Positions 55,198 to 63,851 of a DNA stretch of 64,000 nucleotides are shown piece after piece. Where the stretch lies: the NCBI RefSeq assembly GCF_000468115.1, contig NZ_AVQI01000056.1:1-64000 (forward strand), written 5' to 3'. A model generated the notes under the pieces. That model had not been told where the DNA came from and made no database searches. It saw only the letters and a program-made list of their open reading frames with translations. Each line of letters opens with the position of its first letter. The first letter of the stretch is position 1. Source of the DNA: Treponema socranskii subsp. socranskii VPI DR56BR1116 = ATCC 35536. GTDB taxonomy: Bacteria; Spirochaetota; Spirochaetia; Treponematales; Treponemataceae. The position numbers were made by a program, and so were the translations under genes.

Positions 55198-56234
55198 TCA
55201 GACCCGTTTCGCACAGTCTAAGCGCGCAACGGAATCGCGCAAAATCAAGCGCACGGGAAAATGAACATTCGGTTTTTCTACGGGCTGTTTTTTAATGAGC
55301 TTTACGAGCATATCGACGGCGGCGCAGCCGCGCTGAAACACATCCTGATAAACCGTTGTAAGAGAAGGATTTACAACTTTTGCATAAATATTGTCGTCGA
55401 ATCCCGCTATGGAAAGATCTTCGGGAATGCGCAAACCCTGTTTTTGAAAGTACGCTAAAGCTTCGGCCGCATAATAGTCGGCGGAAAAAAACAAAGCCGT
55501 AAAAGGCTTTTTATCCGCGCATAAAAAATTATAAACGTCCGTCCGTTCGGCGCAGTCTTTCGACAGCGGAACAAAATGATTTTCGGGATTCTTTATGCCG
55601 CTGTCCGTCAAAGCCTGCATAAAACCTTCCAAACGGTCGCGATCGCCGCCGACGGGATCTTTGCGGTCGGCTAAAAACGCTATCGCCGAGTGCCCCATTT
55701 CGCGCAAATACCAAGTCATCTGATAGGTTCCCTGCCAATCATCCAAGCCGATATTATGATAAACCAATCCGTCGTCATCAAAATAACAATCGATAAAAAC
55801 AAGGGGCACATCGGTTTTTTTTGGACAACGGAACAGATTTCGATCGGAACCCAAAAAAGCAGCAAGCCGTCGAGCTTCCAATTTTGAATGAGCTTAAAAA
55901 TTTCCTGCGGCTCCCGCGCCGCATACAGCATCATATAATAACCGCTTTCCCGGATTTTCCGTTCCAAGGCGCCGATCATCGCTCCGGTAAACGGATCTTC
56001 AAAAACGGTTTCATCGCTTCGCGGATCCATATAAACGATTACACCGATTATGCGCGAAACACTGTGCGCAAGCAGTACGGCACCCATATTCGGCGTATAT
56101 TTTTCGGCTTCGATTGCGGATTGAATTTTTTTAAGTTTTGCGGCGGAAACCTTTGCCGTCCTTCCGTGTAACACATTGGAAACGGTAGTCGCACTGACTC
56201 CGGTTTTCGCCGCAATTTCTTTTATTGTCGCCAT
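55198..56234 (-). pseudogene. LacI-family regulator, interrupted by a frameshift at an A8 run
   Basis: The N-terminal part (from 56234) encodes the LacI helix-turn-helix (MATIKEIAAKTGVSATTVSN) and the first effector-domain strands (IIGVIVYMDPRSDETVFEDP). The C-terminal part continues in another frame from TDVPLVFIDCYFDD to 55198. They join at a run of eight A on the coding strand (55815-55822): one extra A, or a -1 slip on it, restores a full regulator of about 345 residues. It follows the GH4 gene by six bases and should repress the sugar operon. It may be a real mutation, a phase-variable switch, a programmed slip, or a sequence error. Confidence 0.85.
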
Positions 56235-56240
56235 GTTTTT

Positions 56241-57593
56241 TTATTTTAAATAGCCGAGCCACTTTCGCTGCGCGTTAATCATATGGTCAACCATAGGCTT
56301 AACGACGGACGCCGTGTTGACGACCGGGTTTGCAAGCAAAGCCTGAACGACAAGGTTTTTGTCCTTTTTCAAAACGGCTTCGGCGGTTAAATCGTACACG
56401 CCGCAGTAATTCCGAAGCAAAGCCGCATACCCTTTGGGCAGCTTTTTAATCGGAATTCCGTTAACACCGTTTTTATCGATAACGGCGGGAACTTCAACCG
56501 TAATCCACGAAGGAAGCTCTTCGATAAGCCCGTTGTTTTGAATATTGACAGCCGATTCTTCATAGCCGGAATTCTTAATTATACCGTCGATTATCGGAAT
56601 AACGCGCTCGTGCGTTTCGAGCTTTATTTGAGCGGGTTTTTCGCGCAGTTCGACTTTATAAAAATCGTAAAAGTCGAGAATTCCGCGATGGTCGACAAGA
56701 TCCCACGCCCAGCCGATGTATTCGCCGAAGTGGCTGTCTACCGTTATCGGAAGCAGGCGGTAGGTTTCCAAAATGAATTTATGCAGGCGCCGGTCTGCCC
56801 ATTCGTAAGCGCTTTTTCCTTTTGACTGCCGGCGGTAAAAGCGTTCGGTTTCTTCGAATTTTCCGGTTTTGCGATACATGTCCCACACATCGCTGTAGCC
56901 GGATTCGTAATGAAAAAACTTATCGGCTTTTTTAAGCACTTCCGGATACAGGTTTTTGCCCGTTTTTTTGTTTTTAATTTCGAGCATGCAGCTGAAGTGA
57001 TTCAAACCCGCCGCTTTAAAATAAATATCGTCGAGCTTCATATCGAGCATCGGCGGAAGCCATCTGCCGAGCCAGCCGATTTCGTGGCACATGCCGACAA
57101 AATGCGCTTTTGGGAACGCTCTGTTTACCGCCGTACAAATCGCGGTCATCGGGTTTGAATAGTTGAAAATCCATGCGTCGGGGCAAATTTCAACCGCATC
57201 TTTTACGATTTCCAAAATCGGCGGAATAATGCGCAGCGAATGGAACACGCCGCCGGGGCCTCCGTTTTCGCCGTATACTTGATGAATACCGAACTGCTGC
57301 GGCACTTTCCAGTCCTGATCCCACAGTTCAAAACGGTTGCCGACTTCGATCGATGAAATAATAAAATTCGCGCCTTTAAAAGCGGTTCTTCTGTCGAGTT
57401 CGGCTTTAACTTTAAAATCGAGCTTATTCTTTTGTATAAAAGCATGCGCCGTTTCGTATACCGTTTTCAGCGTATGAGCGTTTATATCGTGCAGTACGAC
57501 TTCGGTTCCTTTTAACACTTTGCTGCAAAAAATGTCGCCGAGCGTACCGTACCCGAATTGAGCGCTGCCGGCACCGACCAACACAATCTTCAT
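56241..57593 (-). CDS. Glycoside hydrolase family 4 enzyme, probably alpha-glucosidase type
   Basis: GH4 enzymes cleave glycosides by an NAD- and metal-dependent redox mechanism in the cytoplasm. The 450-residue protein starts MKIVLVGAGSAQFGYGTLGD (NAD-binding) and has NYSNPMTAICTAV, the metal-binding Cys motif CHEIGWLG and GLNHFSCML. From memory, CHE in this motif fits the alpha-glucosidase group and argues against 6-phospho-glycosidases. That suits the ABC importer, which delivers unphosphorylated sugar. GGAGG precedes the ATG, 27 bases after the permease gene. Confidence 0.9.
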   Translation of the reverse strand: MKIVLVGAGSAQFGYGTLGDIFCSKVLKGTEVVLHDINAHTLKTVYETAHAFIQKNKLDFKVKAELDRRTAFKGANFIISSIEVGNRFELWDQDWKVPQQFGIHQVYGENGGPGGVFHSLRIIPPILEIVKDAVEICPDAWIFNYSNPMTAICTAVNRAFPKAHFVGMCHEIGWLGRWLPPMLDMKLDDIYFKAAGLNHFSCMLEIKNKKTGKNLYPEVLKKADKFFHYESGYSDVWDMYRKTGKFEETERFYRRQSKGKSAYEWADRRLHKFILETYRLLPITVDSHFGEYIGWAWDLVDHRGILDFYDFYKVELREKPAQIKLETHERVIPIIDGIIKNSGYEESAVNIQNNGLIEELPSWITVEVPAVIDKNGVNGIPIKKLPKGYAALLRNYCGVYDLTAEAVLKKDKNLVVQALLANPVVNTASVVKPMVDHMINAQRKWLGYLK

Positions 57594-57620
57594 ATAAAAA
57601 CCTCCATAAAGATGCTCTTA

Positions 57621-58487
57621 TTATTTTATTGAACCTTCAACCATTCCCTTGATAATATAGCGTTGCGCAAAAAGATATAATACGATAATCGGAATCATCG
57701 CAAGCAGGGTTGACGTTAAAATCAAATCCCACTGTTTTAAGTAAGCGCCGGCAAACGAAGTTACCGCAATCGGGAGGGTTTGCACTTTCCCGTTGGAACC
57801 CAAAACCAAAAGCGGGAGCAGGTAATCGTTCCATATCCAAATGCCGTTCAAAATGAGCACTGTAACGATGATCGGCTGCAAAAGCGGAAAAACGATTTTG
57901 AAAAAAATCATACCGCGCGAACAGCCGTCTATCGTTGCCGATTCTTCAAGTTCGTACGGGATATTTTTTATAAATCCGTGAAAGATAAAAATCGAAAGCG
58001 GACAGCCGAATCCCAAATAGGCAAAAGCGATGCCGTGGACGGTTCCCAAAAGCCGTATGTGCAAAAAATCGCCTATAACCCGCAGCCAGCGTACCAAAGG
58101 ATACATAAGCACTTGAAAGGGGATAACCATCGCCGCAACGAAAAGCATAAAAATAAGGGTCGACCACTTGGTTCTGTTGCGCACAAGTACCCAAGCGCAC
58201 ATTGACGAAAAGATCACTATAACCGTAAGCGATACGGCCGTAATAATGACGCTGTCCACAAAGGCGCCCGGATAATCGACGGTGGCATTGCCGAAAATAA
58301 GGCCGATATTCGTAAACAGCTGTTTCCAATTTTCCGGCCGGCTTAACGCATTGCTTATAATTTCTTTTGACGTTTTTGCCGAATTGAGCACAACCATTGC
58401 AAACGGTACCATAAAAAGCACAAAAAGCACGAGCGCAAAGATTTCGGCCAGAATCCGGCGCGTATATTTTTCTCCGCCGCCTATCAC
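57621..58487 (-). CDS. Sugar ABC transporter permease (MalG type)
   Basis: The 288-residue protein has six membrane helices and the EAA loop ELEESATIDGCSRGMIFFKIVFPLLQPI that docks the ATPase. It belongs to the CUT1 carbohydrate group with the gene upstream (ATGA overlap 58484-58487). No dedicated ATPase gene is in the cluster, so it probably shares a MsmK/MalK-like ATPase encoded elsewhere. Confidence 0.95.
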   Translation of the reverse strand: MIGGGEKYTRRILAEIFALVLFVLFMVPFAMVVLNSAKTSKEIISNALSRPENWKQLFTNIGLIFGNATVDYPGAFVDSVIITAVSLTVIVIFSSMCAWVLVRNRTKWSTLIFMLFVAAMVIPFQVLMYPLVRWLRVIGDFLHIRLLGTVHGIAFAYLGFGCPLSIFIFHGFIKNIPYELEESATIDGCSRGMIFFKIVFPLLQPIIVTVLILNGIWIWNDYLLPLLVLGSNGKVQTLPIAVTSFAGAYLKQWDLILTSTLLAMIPIIVLYLFAQRYIIKGMVEGSIK

Positions 58488-59371
58488 AGTTCCACCTCCC
58501 TGCGCTTATTCACATTTACCTGTATCAACGATACGATTACCAAAGCCAAAAATAAAATCACCGCTTTCGCCTGCGCTTCGGCCATGCGGTTTGCCGCCGC
58601 CGTATCGAAAATATTCATTGCCAAAAGCTGGCTGGCTTTAATCGGCGAACCGAGAAAGCGGGTGGCGGGTCCTCCGTTTGTAAGCGTAAAGTTCATATCG
58701 AATTGTTTAAATGACGAAGTGAGCGTTAAAAAAAACGAAATCGTAAACGCATGCGCCATCATCGGAATAAGTATGCGGAAAATCCGTGTAAAATAGCTCG
58801 CGCCGTCGACATTCGCCGCTTCCAAAAGCGAAGAAGGAATTCCCTGAATCGCCGCAACGAAAATGAGCATAATATATCCGGCATACTGCCAAGTATTTAC
58901 AAAGGACATAACCCAAATAACCGTATTCGGGCGGCTCAAAAGCGACGACTGCAAAAAACCTAAAGAAAGCTTGTTGCCGAGCATTACCAGCGCATTATTT
59001 AAAATAAACTGCCAAATATAACCTAAAACGATTCCGCCTATAAGATAGGGAACGAAAAAGCCCGCCCGATAAAAATTGCGGAATCTGACTTTCGAAGTTA
59101 CGAGAAGCGATAAAATAAAACCGACAATATTAACCGAAACGATGTTTATAAGCGTAAAGCCTATCGTAATCAAAAACGAATATAAAAAATCGGGAGCGGT
59201 AAAAAGATATTTAAAGTTTGCCAAACCGACAAACTGTACGCTGCTGCGAACCCCGTTCCAATCGGTCAGCGAATAATACAGCCCGAACCCGAAGGGAATG
59301 ACGATTATCATTATAAAAGCAAACAGGCAGGGAGCAATAAATAAAATATTTACCGTGCGGCTCTGTTTCAT
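58484..59371 (-). CDS. Sugar ABC transporter permease (MalF type)
   Basis: The 295-residue permease has six membrane helices, starting with ILFIAPCLFAFIMIIVIPFG, and an EAA loop SSLLEAANVDGASYFTRIFRILIPMM. ATG 59371 gives the family start; the frame open upstream is non-coding. It pairs with the MalG-type protein as a CUT1 importer. The gap to the binding protein gene (132 bases) holds a hairpin. Confidence 0.94.
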   Translation of the reverse strand: MKQSRTVNILFIAPCLFAFIMIIVIPFGFGLYYSLTDWNGVRSSVQFVGLANFKYLFTAPDFLYSFLITIGFTLINIVSVNIVGFILSLLVTSKVRFRNFYRAGFFVPYLIGGIVLGYIWQFILNNALVMLGNKLSLGFLQSSLLSRPNTVIWVMSFVNTWQYAGYIMLIFVAAIQGIPSSLLEAANVDGASYFTRIFRILIPMMAHAFTISFFLTLTSSFKQFDMNFTLTNGGPATRFLGSPIKASQLLAMNIFDTAAANRMAEAQAKAVILFLALVIVSLIQVNVNKRREVEL

Positions 59372-59411
59372 CGGTATTTCCTTAAACTTAAAAATAAAAT
59401 CAACGGCGGCC

Positions 59412-59435
59412 GTCCGAAAATTGCAACTTTCGGAC
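59412..59435 (-). promoter_or_regulatory. Intercistronic hairpin between binding-protein and permease genes
   Basis: GTCCGAAA (59412-59419) and TTTCGGAC (59428-59435) are perfect arms with an 8-base loop; the transcript then lacks a strong T-run. Such hairpins after the first gene of sugar operons commonly protect the binding-protein message and lower expression of the permeases. That role is inferred. Confidence 0.5.
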
Positions 59436-59503
59436 AGCTCCTTAATTACATGTATGTTAATTACACGGGGCCGGAAAAACAAATTTCCGACATCCTCGTT
59501 TTT

Positions 59504-60763
59504 TTACATATTCGGCAGTCCCGCAACGGCCTTTTTCATATCGGCTTTAAATTGTTCGATAGCGTCGGGGTTTTGGGCAAACAAGTCGAAGATGGGGCCG
59601 AACACGTTCCGTCCCGCACCGTCGGGCAGCATGCCGAAAAATACGCCGTAGTTGCCGCCTTTGGCGTTCGCTTCCATAAGCGCGCGGCTCAACTGGCCTT
59701 CCGGCTGCAGTTTTACGGATTTAAAGGCGGGAATCAGGCCCGCTTTTTTTACCAAAAATTCGTGTCCCCGGGGAGTTCCGGCTATGGAAGCCAAAAAGGC
59801 TTTTGCGGCTTCGGCGTTGGGGCTCTTCGCGTTGACGCACCACCAGCTCGGAGCAAACAGATACAAACCTTTTTCTTCGGTATCGAGGAAGGCGTGCGGC
59901 GCATAGCCGATTTTAAAAGTAACGCCCAGCTGCTTCAGGTTCGGATCCACCCAGTTGCCCTGATGCAAAAATGCCGCCTTGCCGCGCGCGAAAGCCGACA
60001 CCTGCTTGTCGTAGCTGCCGTTTTGCAAAATGTTTTTGTCGGCGTATTTAAACAAAAGCTGCAGGTATTTCGCGTATTGGTCGAAGCGTTTTTCGTCCAG
60101 CTTGCCTTTCAGCGCCATCTTGATAATCGACGTATCGTCAAAAGCAAGACCGCCGCCCCAATAGCAGGCCAAGTTGTGCTGGGCCGCGACCCACCACATA
60201 CCGCCGGCAACGGAGGCCGCCATCGATACGACCGAATCAAGTCCGAGTTCCGCTTTTTTCGAATCGATAAGTTTAAAAGCGTCTTCATAGGCTTTGCGGG
60301 TCGTCAGCTTTGCAGGATCGACACCGGCTTTTTTCAAAATATCGGCATTGTAGGCTAAGCCGTATCCTTCGATCGCAACCGGAAAACCGTACACCTTTCC
60401 GTTTTGTTTAAACGCAAGGTCGGTATCCTTTACCCAGCTTTGATCGCTTAAATCGGCAATATAGTCTTTCCAAAGATCGTAGCCGCCCTGTCCTTCAATT
60501 TGAAAAATGTCGGGCATATTTCCGGACTGAGCCTTTGCCTTCAGCGTTCCGCCGTAATCGCCGCCGCCTCCGAGCGTTTCGACGCTTACCGGAATCCCCG
60601 TCGCGGCGCTGTAGTCTGCCGCATAGGAGTCGATCGCATCTTTTATTTCAACCTTCAGCTGAAACATTTTAACCGATGTTCCTTTTGCGTCCTGTGTTCC
60701 GCTCGCAAAACACAACGATGCGGCAAAAACGACAATGAAAAGTACGGTGAGTAGCTTTTTCAT
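59504..60763 (-). CDS. Sugar ABC transporter substrate-binding protein
   Basis: The 419-residue binding protein has a signal peptide (LLTVLFIVVFAASLCFASGTQD; cleavage probably after FAS, since the lipobox is poor). Mature blocks fit CUT1 binding proteins: PDIFQIEGQGGYDLW, FPVAIEGYGLAYNADILKKAG and a tail of helices. It captures an oligosaccharide or disaccharide for the two permeases. AGGAGG precedes the ATG. It is the first gene of the operon and its promoter carries the palindrome. Confidence 0.93.
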   Translation of the reverse strand: MKKLLTVLFIVVFAASLCFASGTQDAKGTSVKMFQLKVEIKDAIDSYAADYSAATGIPVSVETLGGGGDYGGTLKAKAQSGNMPDIFQIEGQGGYDLWKDYIADLSDQSWVKDTDLAFKQNGKVYGFPVAIEGYGLAYNADILKKAGVDPAKLTTRKAYEDAFKLIDSKKAELGLDSVVSMAASVAGGMWWVAAQHNLACYWGGGLAFDDTSIIKMALKGKLDEKRFDQYAKYLQLLFKYADKNILQNGSYDKQVSAFARGKAAFLHQGNWVDPNLKQLGVTFKIGYAPHAFLDTEEKGLYLFAPSWWCVNAKSPNAEAAKAFLASIAGTPRGHEFLVKKAGLIPAFKSVKLQPEGQLSRALMEANAKGGNYGVFFGMLPDGAGRNVFGPIFDLFAQNPDAIEQFKADMKKAVAGLPNM

Positions 60764-60789
60764 CACAACCTCCTGTTTTAAACTTTTGC

Positions 60790-60807
60790 AGGTGTTACGT
60801 AACACCT
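60790..60807. promoter_or_regulatory. LacI-type operator of the sugar operon
   Basis: AGGTGTTACGTAACACCT is an 18-base perfect palindrome with the central CG typical of LacI/GalR operators. It lies about 4-20 bases downstream of the predicted transcription start, where a bound repressor would block elongation or promoter escape. The regulator is the one encoded at the operon's end. Confidence 0.75.
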
Positions 60808-60817
60808 ATTTATAAAA

Positions 60818-60846
60818 AGAATAAACCCGTTTTTCGGCTTTGTCAA
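60818..60846 (-). promoter_or_regulatory. Promoter of the sugar ABC operon
   Basis: On the minus strand consensus TTGACA (60841-60846), a 17-base spacer and TATTCT (60818-60823). The leader is about 48 bases and has TGCAAAAGTTT (60780-60790), an 11-base match to the conserved leader-hairpin word. Confidence 0.7.
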
Positions 60847-60873
60847 GAAAATTATGTAAAATTGTGCGAAGCG

Positions 60874-62607
60874 CTATACGGTACTTACACATACGTGTTT
60901 ATTGCCGCGCGGGATGCCGACTTTGCCTTTCCACGGAAAGGTTTTTATGCAAATGCGGCCGCTTTTTTCAAGCTGAAAGACGAGTTCGGAAACGGTATCG
61001 TGTTCCCACGTATTGAGACCGCAGATTTTTTGCGAGCGTTCGTTTAAGAGAGGCAGCAGCATTCCTTCAAGTTCGATTTTTGTGTATGCGTTCCGGTGAT
61101 TTGCGATAAAACGCAAGGCGAAGTCTTCGTCGCGCGCAGCCGGGAAAAAACGATTTCGTACAAGACAGTATATTTTTTTATACGGAGGCATCGTTCGGAA
61201 AAACCTCTCTTTCGCTTCGGCTTTCTTTTGGGCATCGCAGATGTCGCAGCCGCTGCACACCGCTTGTTCCGCGCCGAGTGCGTCGAGGAGCACTTGCCTG
61301 CGGCAGTTTTTCGTTTCGGCGAATTTTTTCATCGCGTATTCGCGGCTCCCTTTCGGAAAGCGTGAAAAGCGGGCAGTGTCCGCGGGACTCCACAGCAAAA
61401 TCGCGTTTGCATCTTTTCCGTCGCGTCCGCTCCGTCCCGCTTCTTGAATATATTGTTCGGCCGTGTTCGGCGCATCGATGTGAACGATCGTGCGGATGTC
61501 TTTTTTATCGACACCCATACCGTAGGCGCAGGTCGCGCAGAGGACGGCATCGGTTTTATCGTAAAACCATTTTTCGATTTCATCCTTTTCCGATTTTTCC
61601 AAACCCGCGTGATAAAATCGCGCCGCTTCTTTTCCGTAACAGAGCATAAGATCGCGCGCGATGTCTTCGGCGCGGAGTCGCGTAGGGCAAAAAATTATCA
61701 TCGGCCTTTGTTCGGTGTACGCGAGCATGAGCGCCGTGTGTTTTTTACAGCAGCTGTATTCGACGCGGTAGCGGATATTCGGACGATCGCTTTCCGATCG
61801 CACGATGCGCGCGCTTCCGTCGAAAAGCACTTCCGCTATGCGGGAAAGCACTCGGGGAGAAGCCGTCGCGGTAAAAGCGGTGACGAGGGGCGAGCCGAGT
61901 TTTTTGATGATGTTTCCGAGCGTCAAATACGAAGGGCGGAAACTGTCGCCCCATTCGGAAACGCAGTGCGCTTCGTCGATGGCGACGTGCGCGATTGCGC
62001 ATTCGGAAAGGCGGGCGACCAGTGCTTCGTTTTGCAGCACTTCGGGATTCGCCAAAATGATCTTCGCACCCGCTTTTATTTTATTGAAATTTTCCGCCCG
62101 CTCTTCGGCGCTTTGGCTGCCCCGAAACGTAACATTGCCGATATTCCCTTCTTCCATACGCCGCCTTTGATCGGCCATGAGTGCGAGGAGGGGATAGATG
62201 ATGAGCGTCGGCCCGTCCAAAAGCAGGGCGGGAACGAGAAAACACAAGGACTTTCCGGCTCCCGTCGGAAGGAGGATTATCTGCTTGCCGTATTCGGCCG
62301 CGTCTTCACTGCCCGCATCCGAAATATCCGCCTTCGCCGCATTTGCCGCTTTCTCCGCATCGTTTGTAATGTTCTTCGCTTCGGCCGCAATGCCGTCCGC
62401 TTCCGCAGCGCCGGCGTCATTCGTTTCCGCAGCGCCGGTGTCATTCGTTTCCGTATTCCTGCTGCGATACGCGTCGATGATGTTCGCGATGACGAGGCGC
62501 TGCCACGGATAGAGGTAGCTTATGCCGAAAGCGCGTTTTGCCGCACCGAGCGCGTCGTCGTCCAAGCCCGCTTCGCCGTCGCTATAGATTTCTTTTTCGA
62601 TTTGCAT
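60874..62607 (-). CDS. RecQ-family ATP-dependent DNA helicase with a repeat-rich insert
   Basis: The 577-residue helicase has the helicase motifs LLPTGAGKSLCFLVPALLL (I), AIDEAHCVSEWGDSFRPSYLTLG (II and aromatic loop), TAFTATAS (III) and QEAGRSGRDG (VI). The zinc site is CRRQVLLDALGAEQAVCSGCDIC. There is no HRDC domain, and a winged-helix end is likely. An insert of about 55 residues rich in Ala, Asn, Asp and Glu lies just before motif I, encoded partly by a 24-base tandem repeat (62405-62452). It acts in DNA repair and recombination. AGGGGA precedes the ATG at 62607. Confidence 0.93.
   Translation of the reverse strand: MQIEKEIYSDGEAGLDDDALGAAKRAFGISYLYPWQRLVIANIIDAYRSRNTETNDTGAAETNDAGAAEADGIAAEAKNITNDAEKAANAAKADISDAGSEDAAEYGKQIILLPTGAGKSLCFLVPALLLDGPTLIIYPLLALMADQRRRMEEGNIGNVTFRGSQSAEERAENFNKIKAGAKIILANPEVLQNEALVARLSECAIAHVAIDEAHCVSEWGDSFRPSYLTLGNIIKKLGSPLVTAFTATASPRVLSRIAEVLFDGSARIVRSESDRPNIRYRVEYSCCKKHTALMLAYTEQRPMIIFCPTRLRAEDIARDLMLCYGKEAARFYHAGLEKSEKDEIEKWFYDKTDAVLCATCAYGMGVDKKDIRTIVHIDAPNTAEQYIQEAGRSGRDGKDANAILLWSPADTARFSRFPKGSREYAMKKFAETKNCRRQVLLDALGAEQAVCSGCDICDAQKKAEAKERFFRTMPPYKKIYCLVRNRFFPAARDEDFALRFIANHRNAYTKIELEGMLLPLLNERSQKICGLNTWEHDTVSELVFQLEKSGRICIKTFPWKGKVGIPRGNKHVCVSTV
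62405..62452 (-). repeat. 24-base tandem repeat inside the RecQ gene
   Basis: Two adjacent copies (62405-62428 and 62429-62452) differ at one base. They encode an eight-residue unit of the type GAAETNDA/T, and weaker repeats flank it. A whole-codon unit length keeps the frame if copy number changes. Confidence 0.85.
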
Positions 62608-62748
62608 AGTTTCCCCTTTTATTTTTTTCCGTTGCCGTACCGGGGGAATGTCGAATTCGCCATTCCCTCCACAGTAATAATCGGTTTAAAAAGCAAATTT
62701 ACGCGGAATTGCGGAGCGCTTTTCGGACAAGCCTCTTGCAAACGGTAC

Positions 62749-62854
62749 GGAACGCGAAGTTCCTTGCTCAATTTATAACGAGCGCGAAACGCGAAATTCC
62801 CCGTGCGGCTTGCAACGAGCGCGAAGCGCGAAGTTCCTTGCGCAACTTGTGAAG
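62749..62854. repeat. Three degenerate copies of a 37-base repeat
   Basis: Copies start near 62749, 62784 and 62821, sharing GCGAAG/ACGCGAAGTTCC followed by TTGCGC-like and AACGAGC segments. They are tandem, imperfect and lack an open frame. They could be remnants of a larger repeat or of a mobile-element end. Confidence 0.6.
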
Positions 62855-62881
62855 ATGGGTATAATAAAAAAGGTTTAATAT

Positions 62882-63064
62882 ATTGGAAAAGTCAGATATT
62901 TGGAGGCAATAAAGAAGAAGCACCGGGAAGAAATACTGTTTGTCTGCGGCTATGAAGCGGGACCGACAGGGTATGGACTTTGCAGGGGATTGCAGCAAGC
63001 AGTAGACGGTTGCCTGCGACTCCCTTTTTATGCAACTTTCGCGCCAACTTTACCTTTCTTATAA
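62882..63064 (+). pseudogene. IS110-family transposase remnant
   Basis: The plus-strand frame from about 62882 to the TAA at 63062-63064 encodes LEAIKKKHREEILFVCGYEAGPTGYGLCRGLQQA. The YEAGPTGYGL block is a hallmark of the IS110/IS116 DEDD transposase N-terminal domain. No start codon, catalytic upstream Asp segment or C-terminal half remains, and the sequence after QQA is degenerate. It marks past insertion here. Confidence 0.75.
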
Positions 63065-63111
63065 ATAAAAAAGTAAATTATAAAATACTTTCTTTCAACG
63101 AATAAATATAT

Positions 63112-63140
63112 TTGACAATATATCTTTATCAATATATATT
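63112..63140 (+). promoter_or_regulatory. brnT promoter, predicted leaderless
   Basis: Consensus TTGACA (63112-63117), a 17-base spacer and TATATT (63135-63140), then six bases to the brnT ATG at 63147. The spacer has AATATAT and ATATATT arms that could be the BrnA operator. Confidence 0.65.
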
Positions 63141-63146
63141 TTACTC

Positions 63147-63464
63147 ATGGGGAAAACAATTATAAGTAAAGATAATCGTTTTGAGTGGGATGAAGAGAAA
63201 AACCGTGCCAATATTGAAAAGCATGGAATAGCTTTTGAAGAAATATTGGAAGTATTCGATGACCCGACCTTTTTAACAGGGTATGATTTTGAGCATTCCG
63301 AAAAAGAAGATAGGTATTACGGGATCGGAAACTTGAACGGAATATTGATAGTTCTGGTCTTTTTTACTGAGAAGAAGAACAGAATACGGTTAATATCCGC
63401 ACGTCAAGCAGATAAAGACTTAAAGGAGGAATATTATGATTACTTCAAAAAAATTAACGGCTGA
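63147..63464 (+). CDS. brnT: BrnT-family ribonuclease toxin
   Basis: The 105-residue protein matches BrnT: RFEWDEEKNRANIEKHGIAFEEILEVFDDPTF, a DRYYGIGNLNGILIVLVFF segment with the conserved Arg, and the RIRLISARQADKDLKEEYYDYF end. BrnT is a RelE-fold RNase that halts growth until neutralised by BrnA. It overlaps brnA by 29 bases. Low G+C compared with the chromosome suggests transfer. Confidence 0.93.
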   Translation: MGKTIISKDNRFEWDEEKNRANIEKHGIAFEEILEVFDDPTFLTGYDFEHSEKEDRYYGIGNLNGILIVLVFFTEKKNRIRLISARQADKDLKEEYYDYFKKING

Positions 63465-63708
63465 AAGATTGGAAGAAATAAAAAATTATCCAATATCGTA
63501 TGATGAGGATAGTCCAAAACTGACAAAAGAACAAATTGCAAGGCTAAGACCGGCGCATGACGCATATTGGAATGTAACGCCCGTTAAAAAAACAATTTCC
63601 ATAAAAATAGATTCAGATATTCTTGCAACACTTCAATCCTTAGGTAAGGGTTATCAAACGAGAATAAATGCTATTTTGAGGAAAGCCGTTACTACAGGTG
63701 ATTATTAA
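63436..63708 (+). CDS. brnA: BrnA-family antitoxin
   Basis: The 90-residue protein has a helical N-terminal toxin-binding part (LTAERLEEIKNYPISYDEDSPKLT) and a ribbon-helix-helix-like C-terminus (KKTISIKIDSDILATLQSLGKGYQTRINAILRKAV). BrnA dimers bind BrnT and repress the operon. AAAGGAGGAATATT precedes the start inside brnT. The Thr/Gly/Asp end follows the family length. Confidence 0.92.
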   Translation: MITSKKLTAERLEEIKNYPISYDEDSPKLTKEQIARLRPAHDAYWNVTPVKKTISIKIDSDILATLQSLGKGYQTRINAILRKAVTTGDY

Positions 63709-63851
63709 TCTATCTCCGCTTTAAGGCTGACACTGCTTTGCAAATGCAGCTTAGGCGGATGTTCGGACGCCCGCATCGGGCCGCACATTGGATATACAAT
63801 GAAAAAGCACCGCCGTTCAAAACCGACATTCTCACTATATGGAGGTGTGTT

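Larger units (their letters stand above)
62608..63146. other. Intergenic region with degenerate repeats and an IS110 remnant
   Basis: These 539 bases have no intact gene. They hold degenerate repeats (62749-62854), a transposase remnant (62882-63064) and the brnT promoter. The remainder (62608-62748) shows nothing recognisable. Confidence 0.7.
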
